Of a DNA stretch of 64,000 nt, positions 63,461 to 64,000 are shown piece after piece. Below the pieces are notes generated by a model, which saw only the letters and a program-made list of their open reading frames with translations, did no database searches and was not told the DNA's origin. The stretch comes from Rapana venosa (lineage: Eukaryota; Mollusca; Gastropoda; Neogastropoda; Muricidae), in NCBI GenBank assembly GCA_028751875.1, contig CM054140.1, positions 30,174,517 to 30,238,516 on the forward strand, written 5' to 3'. The position numbers and the translations under genes are program-made. The stretch's first letter is position 1; every line of letters begins with the position of its first letter.

Positions 63461-64000
63461 GGCCCTGGACCCTTTTAGTAATCCCCAGGACTGAGAAAGT
63501 ATCCTGTATTTTCTTCAATTGATTTGATAGGTTTGCAGTTTGAGATTTAAGGAGTTGACAATGATCACATCTGTGATAACGTTTGTGATAAGTACTTACA
63601 AATGCTCAAAGGGAAGGATGTGAGGGTTAATATTTGCAAAGTACTAATAGAATAGAATAAGATCCAAGATGTGTTCATAGATGAATGGCTCTAACAGTCT
63701 TCAAGTTATTTGTTTGGTTAAGTTGTCTGTAAAAATCACTGTTTGTTGTTGTTGTTTTTTTGTCCAAAAGTTAAAAGAGAAAGTGTTTGAATATATTTCT
63801 GTGTAACATTTTGTTTAAAACAAACTAACCAACAAAAAAACAACAGAGTAAAGTAAATGTCTGACAGTGAGCAAATGGCAATAATAGTTGATAACTTGGA
63901 AGCCAGGATGTACTTGTCAGAAAAGTAAGGGTGATAAAAACAATGTAGATTAAAGTATTGGGGGCTAAATTTCTATCTGTTATTTTTGTTTACTCAGTTC
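63461..64000 (+). other. POLR1A intron 26, to the window edge
   Basis: AT-rich intron sequence with nothing recognised. Confidence 0.6.

Overview
This is a window of animal nuclear DNA. It has spliced genes with GT-AG introns, long AT-rich introns, very dense (CA)n, (TA)n, (TATC)n and poly-G/C tracts, many minisatellites, tRNA-derived SINEs and truncated non-LTR retrotransposons. Gene content is metazoan. The style of the repeats (modular tRNA SINEs, very high microsatellite load) suggests a mollusc, most likely a gastropod. That assignment is inference; nothing seen here is species-diagnostic.

Two protein-coding genes lie head to tail on the + strand. (1) An F-box gene of the FBXO25/FBXO32 (atrogin-1) family occupies 88-8130: eight coding exons, about 340 codons, complete, with a GC-AG second intron. 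(2) POLR1A, the largest subunit of RNA polymerase I (RPA1/RPA190), begins at 19615 after a probable noncoding first exon near 18.3 kb and runs off the right edge. Twenty-five coding exons (about 1,304 codons) are visible, carrying the N-terminal zinc sites, the NADFDGD catalytic loop, the bridge helix and the trigger loop. The C-terminal part lies outside the window. Between the genes, 8.1-15.6 kb is unique AT-rich DNA (possibly a long F-box 3' UTR), and 15.6-17.9 kb is a cluster of SINEs.

The rest is intron filled with repeats. At least three SINE heads, one common central block and two alternative 3' tails are combined in different ways. L2/CR1-like and RTE/jockey-like LINE fragments are inserted, some with clear target-site duplications. 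There is also a 5S-rRNA-like element, a family with inverted ends, and several dispersed families of unknown type.

The most unusual signal is that many minisatellites begin or end exactly at splice sites, and several have a splice junction inside the repeat unit. Intron 13 has extra copies of the exon 13 end plus donor. Intron 16 is built almost wholly of a donor-containing array and an acceptor-containing array. Intron 22 is an array whose unit includes the acceptor and start of exon 23. Introns 20 and 23, and the last intron of the F-box gene, show arrays that continue in register into the real acceptor. Two protein-level oddities in POLR1A also deserve a check: a one-base phase mismatch at exon 25, and a Pro-to-Gln change in the nearly invariant SxGEP motif next to the trigger loop.
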